A stretch of DNA of 64,000 nucleotides from Branchipolynoe longqiensis (taxonomy: Eukaryota > Annelida > Polychaeta > Phyllodocida > Polynoidae). Under the pieces are notes generated by a model, which did no database searches, was not told where the DNA came from, and was given only the letters and a program-made list of their open reading frames with translations. Below are positions 62,666-64,000 of this stretch, piece by piece. The translations under genes and the position numbers were made by a program. Positions within the stretch are counted from its first letter, which is position 1; the number at the start of each line of letters is the position of its first letter. The stretch is from assembly GCA_030323885.1 (NCBI GenBank), contig CM059200.1, positions 2,797,729 to 2,861,728 of the forward strand, written 5' to 3'.

Positions 62666-62678
62666 CTAATTGCCTCTG

Positions 62679-62967
62679 GGTTCATGGGTTCGAATCCTGG
62701 TCGAGTCAAACCTCAAATCAATCACTTAAAAAATGTATACTTATCGCTTCCTAGTTAGGCGCTCGGCATTATTAGGATAGGGCAAGGATTGGTTGGCTCA
62801 GTGTCAAAATAATGTGACTGAGTGGGATATCAAGTCATAGTGCTGGCAGCCTGGTCTCCCAGTGGGGCAGCACTATAAAGGTGTCATGAGCGCACGCTGT
62901 CACAAGTCAGTACTCGTCCTGATATGACTTTAGATGTTGATAGGACGTAAAACAACAATAAACAAAC
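62679..62967 (+). mobile_element. SINE-1 with 13-bp target duplication
   Basis: CTAATTGCCTCTG stands at 62666-62678 and 62968-62980. The head is truncated before the B box (GGGTTCGAATCC). The body and tail are complete. Confidence 0.9.
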
Positions 62968-62980
62968 CTAATTGCCTCTG

Positions 62981-63125
62981 AGGTCATATCAGGATGGGTA
63001 CCGAGTTCCCACAGTGCAGTCATGACGACTTTATAGTGCTGCCTCAGTGAGATACCAGACCGATAACTTTATAACCTGATATCCCACCCAGTCACACTAT
63101 TTTGAACCTGAATCAACCAGGTCTG
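62981..63125 (-). mobile_element. Older SINE-1 fragment
   Basis: Distal body on the minus strand (GGTCATATCAGGATGGGTAC), diverged, immediately beside the younger copy. Confidence 0.75.
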
Positions 63126-63370
63126 GGGGCATGCTCCCCTTTAAAACAACTTGAGGGCATATGAGAATATGAAGTAGAATTTAAATAGTAACTAAAACAT
63201 TCTTGCGTGAAATTTGTGGGATTTGAGTCAATCCGTTATTCGCGAGCTGACTGATCAGAACCTTCAATTTCCGTGACTCCCACTGGAATTTTGTGAGAGT
63301 TGGCAACACTGATACAGATAGCGATAGTACCAATTTATGAAGTTGCGTACACAGGGTAAGTCCGCCAACC
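63126..63370. other. Unclassified sequence
   Basis: No supported gene. A 63-codon minus ORF has no recognisable domain. Confidence 0.45.
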
Positions 63371-63589
63371 ATACAATGCGTACCTTCTACAGGATCCTGG
63401 TCACGGCACCAGTGTCGTCATCGTGATGCAAATGGGAAATATTGTGCCTACAGCAGGATTCGAACCCTCACTTCTTGACATGCTGGGTCTAGTGTCCCAA
63501 CCATTAGCCTACCAAGGCTCCCGGATACAATCACCGTCTCCACGCCTACCTATCCATGTCTCCTTGCCTGAGGTCAGTGCAGAATACTT
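63371..63589 (-). mobile_element. SINE-3 copy
   Basis: Minus-strand SINE-3 body, head (GAGCCTTGGTAGGCTAATGG) and leader. Confidence 0.8.
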
Positions 63590-63590
63590 A

Positions 63591-64000
63591 AGCCCCAGTC
63601 ACACATACCCGGATCAGGGGCCGGACGAGCCCCGGACTGCCATCCGGGGTGATCCGTGGCTCGTCTGTGCCGACACCCCCTGATCCGGCCTGATCCGTGG
63701 CTCGTCCGGCACCAGCCCCGGATGTTTTAAAATGTTTAAAACATCCGGGGTGGTCCAGAGGATTTTGCGATCCGGGCTCCATCCGGCCTGATCCGGGGGT
63801 GGTCTGGGTATTTCGGGGGTGGACCGGGCATGTCCAGGGTCATTTTGAGCCAAGCTTTGACCCGGACCATCCCCGGACTATCCAGGAGTACCCCCGGCCT
63901 AGCCACGGACCACTCCCGGACTGCCCCTGTAAGACCGGGGGATGATCCGGGATAGTCCGAGGGTGATCCAGGATAGTCCGGGGGTGGTCCGGGGCAGTCC
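63591..64000. mobile_element. Left end of a TTAA-flanked repeat-filled element
   Basis: TTAA, then GCCCCAGTCACACATACCCG, followed by about 390 bp of GGTGATCCGGG and GGTGGTCCGGG irregular tandem repeats that run off the window. The layout resembles 59522-59794 (TTAA tips) and 26528-27536 (repeat-filled interior). Confidence 0.5.

Overview
The window looks like gene-poor, repeat-dominated animal DNA, most likely from a marine mollusc. This rests on four kinds of evidence. No long ORF outside the repeats resembles a conserved gene. At least four tRNA-derived SINE families are present, and one of them (23254-23605 and 58083-58425) resembles SINEs I associate with molluscan genomes. There are LINE fragments, pogo-like and Mutator-like MITEs, and a DIRS-like tyrosine-recombinase retrotransposon. 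Minisatellites and satellites fill more than a third of the window. The species cannot be named from the sequence.

Layout. 1-6.9 kb is mostly tandem repeats: a 17-bp minisatellite with higher-order structure, CCA and TG/ATGT microsatellites, a G-rich polypurine tract and an ACAACTGTGA array. 7-13 kb holds scattered SINEs, a 408-bp Mutator-like MITE with 9-bp target duplication, and a LINE 3' end. 13.5-25.5 kb alternates arrays (polypurine, CCACC, a 15-bp CCATCTCTCCCC repeat in two blocks, a 17-bp TGGTTGATG repeat) with SINEs. 26-31.2 kb holds a 175-bp palindrome, a 1-kb inverted-repeat element filled with 11-bp GCATATGC-type repeats, and two CpG-rich segments around a composite repeat. 31.4-35 kb is a SINE cluster with nested insertions. 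35.7-41.0 kb is a very regular 73-bp satellite. 41.0-47.2 kb is a DIRS-like element inserted at the edge of that satellite. 47.2-64 kb is a mosaic of satellite remnants, foldback elements, minisatellites, nested pogo-like elements with a broken LINE, a tandem array of a SINE, and SINE-1 insertions with clear target-site duplications.

The only coherent coding unit is the DIRS-like element. It has a gag-like ORF1 with a C-terminal Cys/His cluster, an RT-RNase H ORF, and a tyrosine recombinase with the R-HxxR-W-Y residues in place. ORF1 stops directly after a canonical -1 slippery heptamer and the RT ORF is open in the -1 frame, which suggests programmed frameshifting. A separate +1 discontinuity at a run of seven A between RT and RNase H looks like a lesion or a homopolymer error. 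The element ends (TTAAAG(C/T)TGCATAGTCC, inverted) recur on a 523-bp non-coding element at 33.5 kb, a likely non-autonomous relative.

Host coding evidence is weak but not zero. A 31-nt microexon candidate with good splice sites lies on the minus strand at 59034-59064, and a short minus-strand ORF of ordinary composition lies at 16162-16374. Names such as SINE-1 to SINE-4 are local labels for families seen repeatedly in this window. Boundaries of degenerate repeats are approximate.
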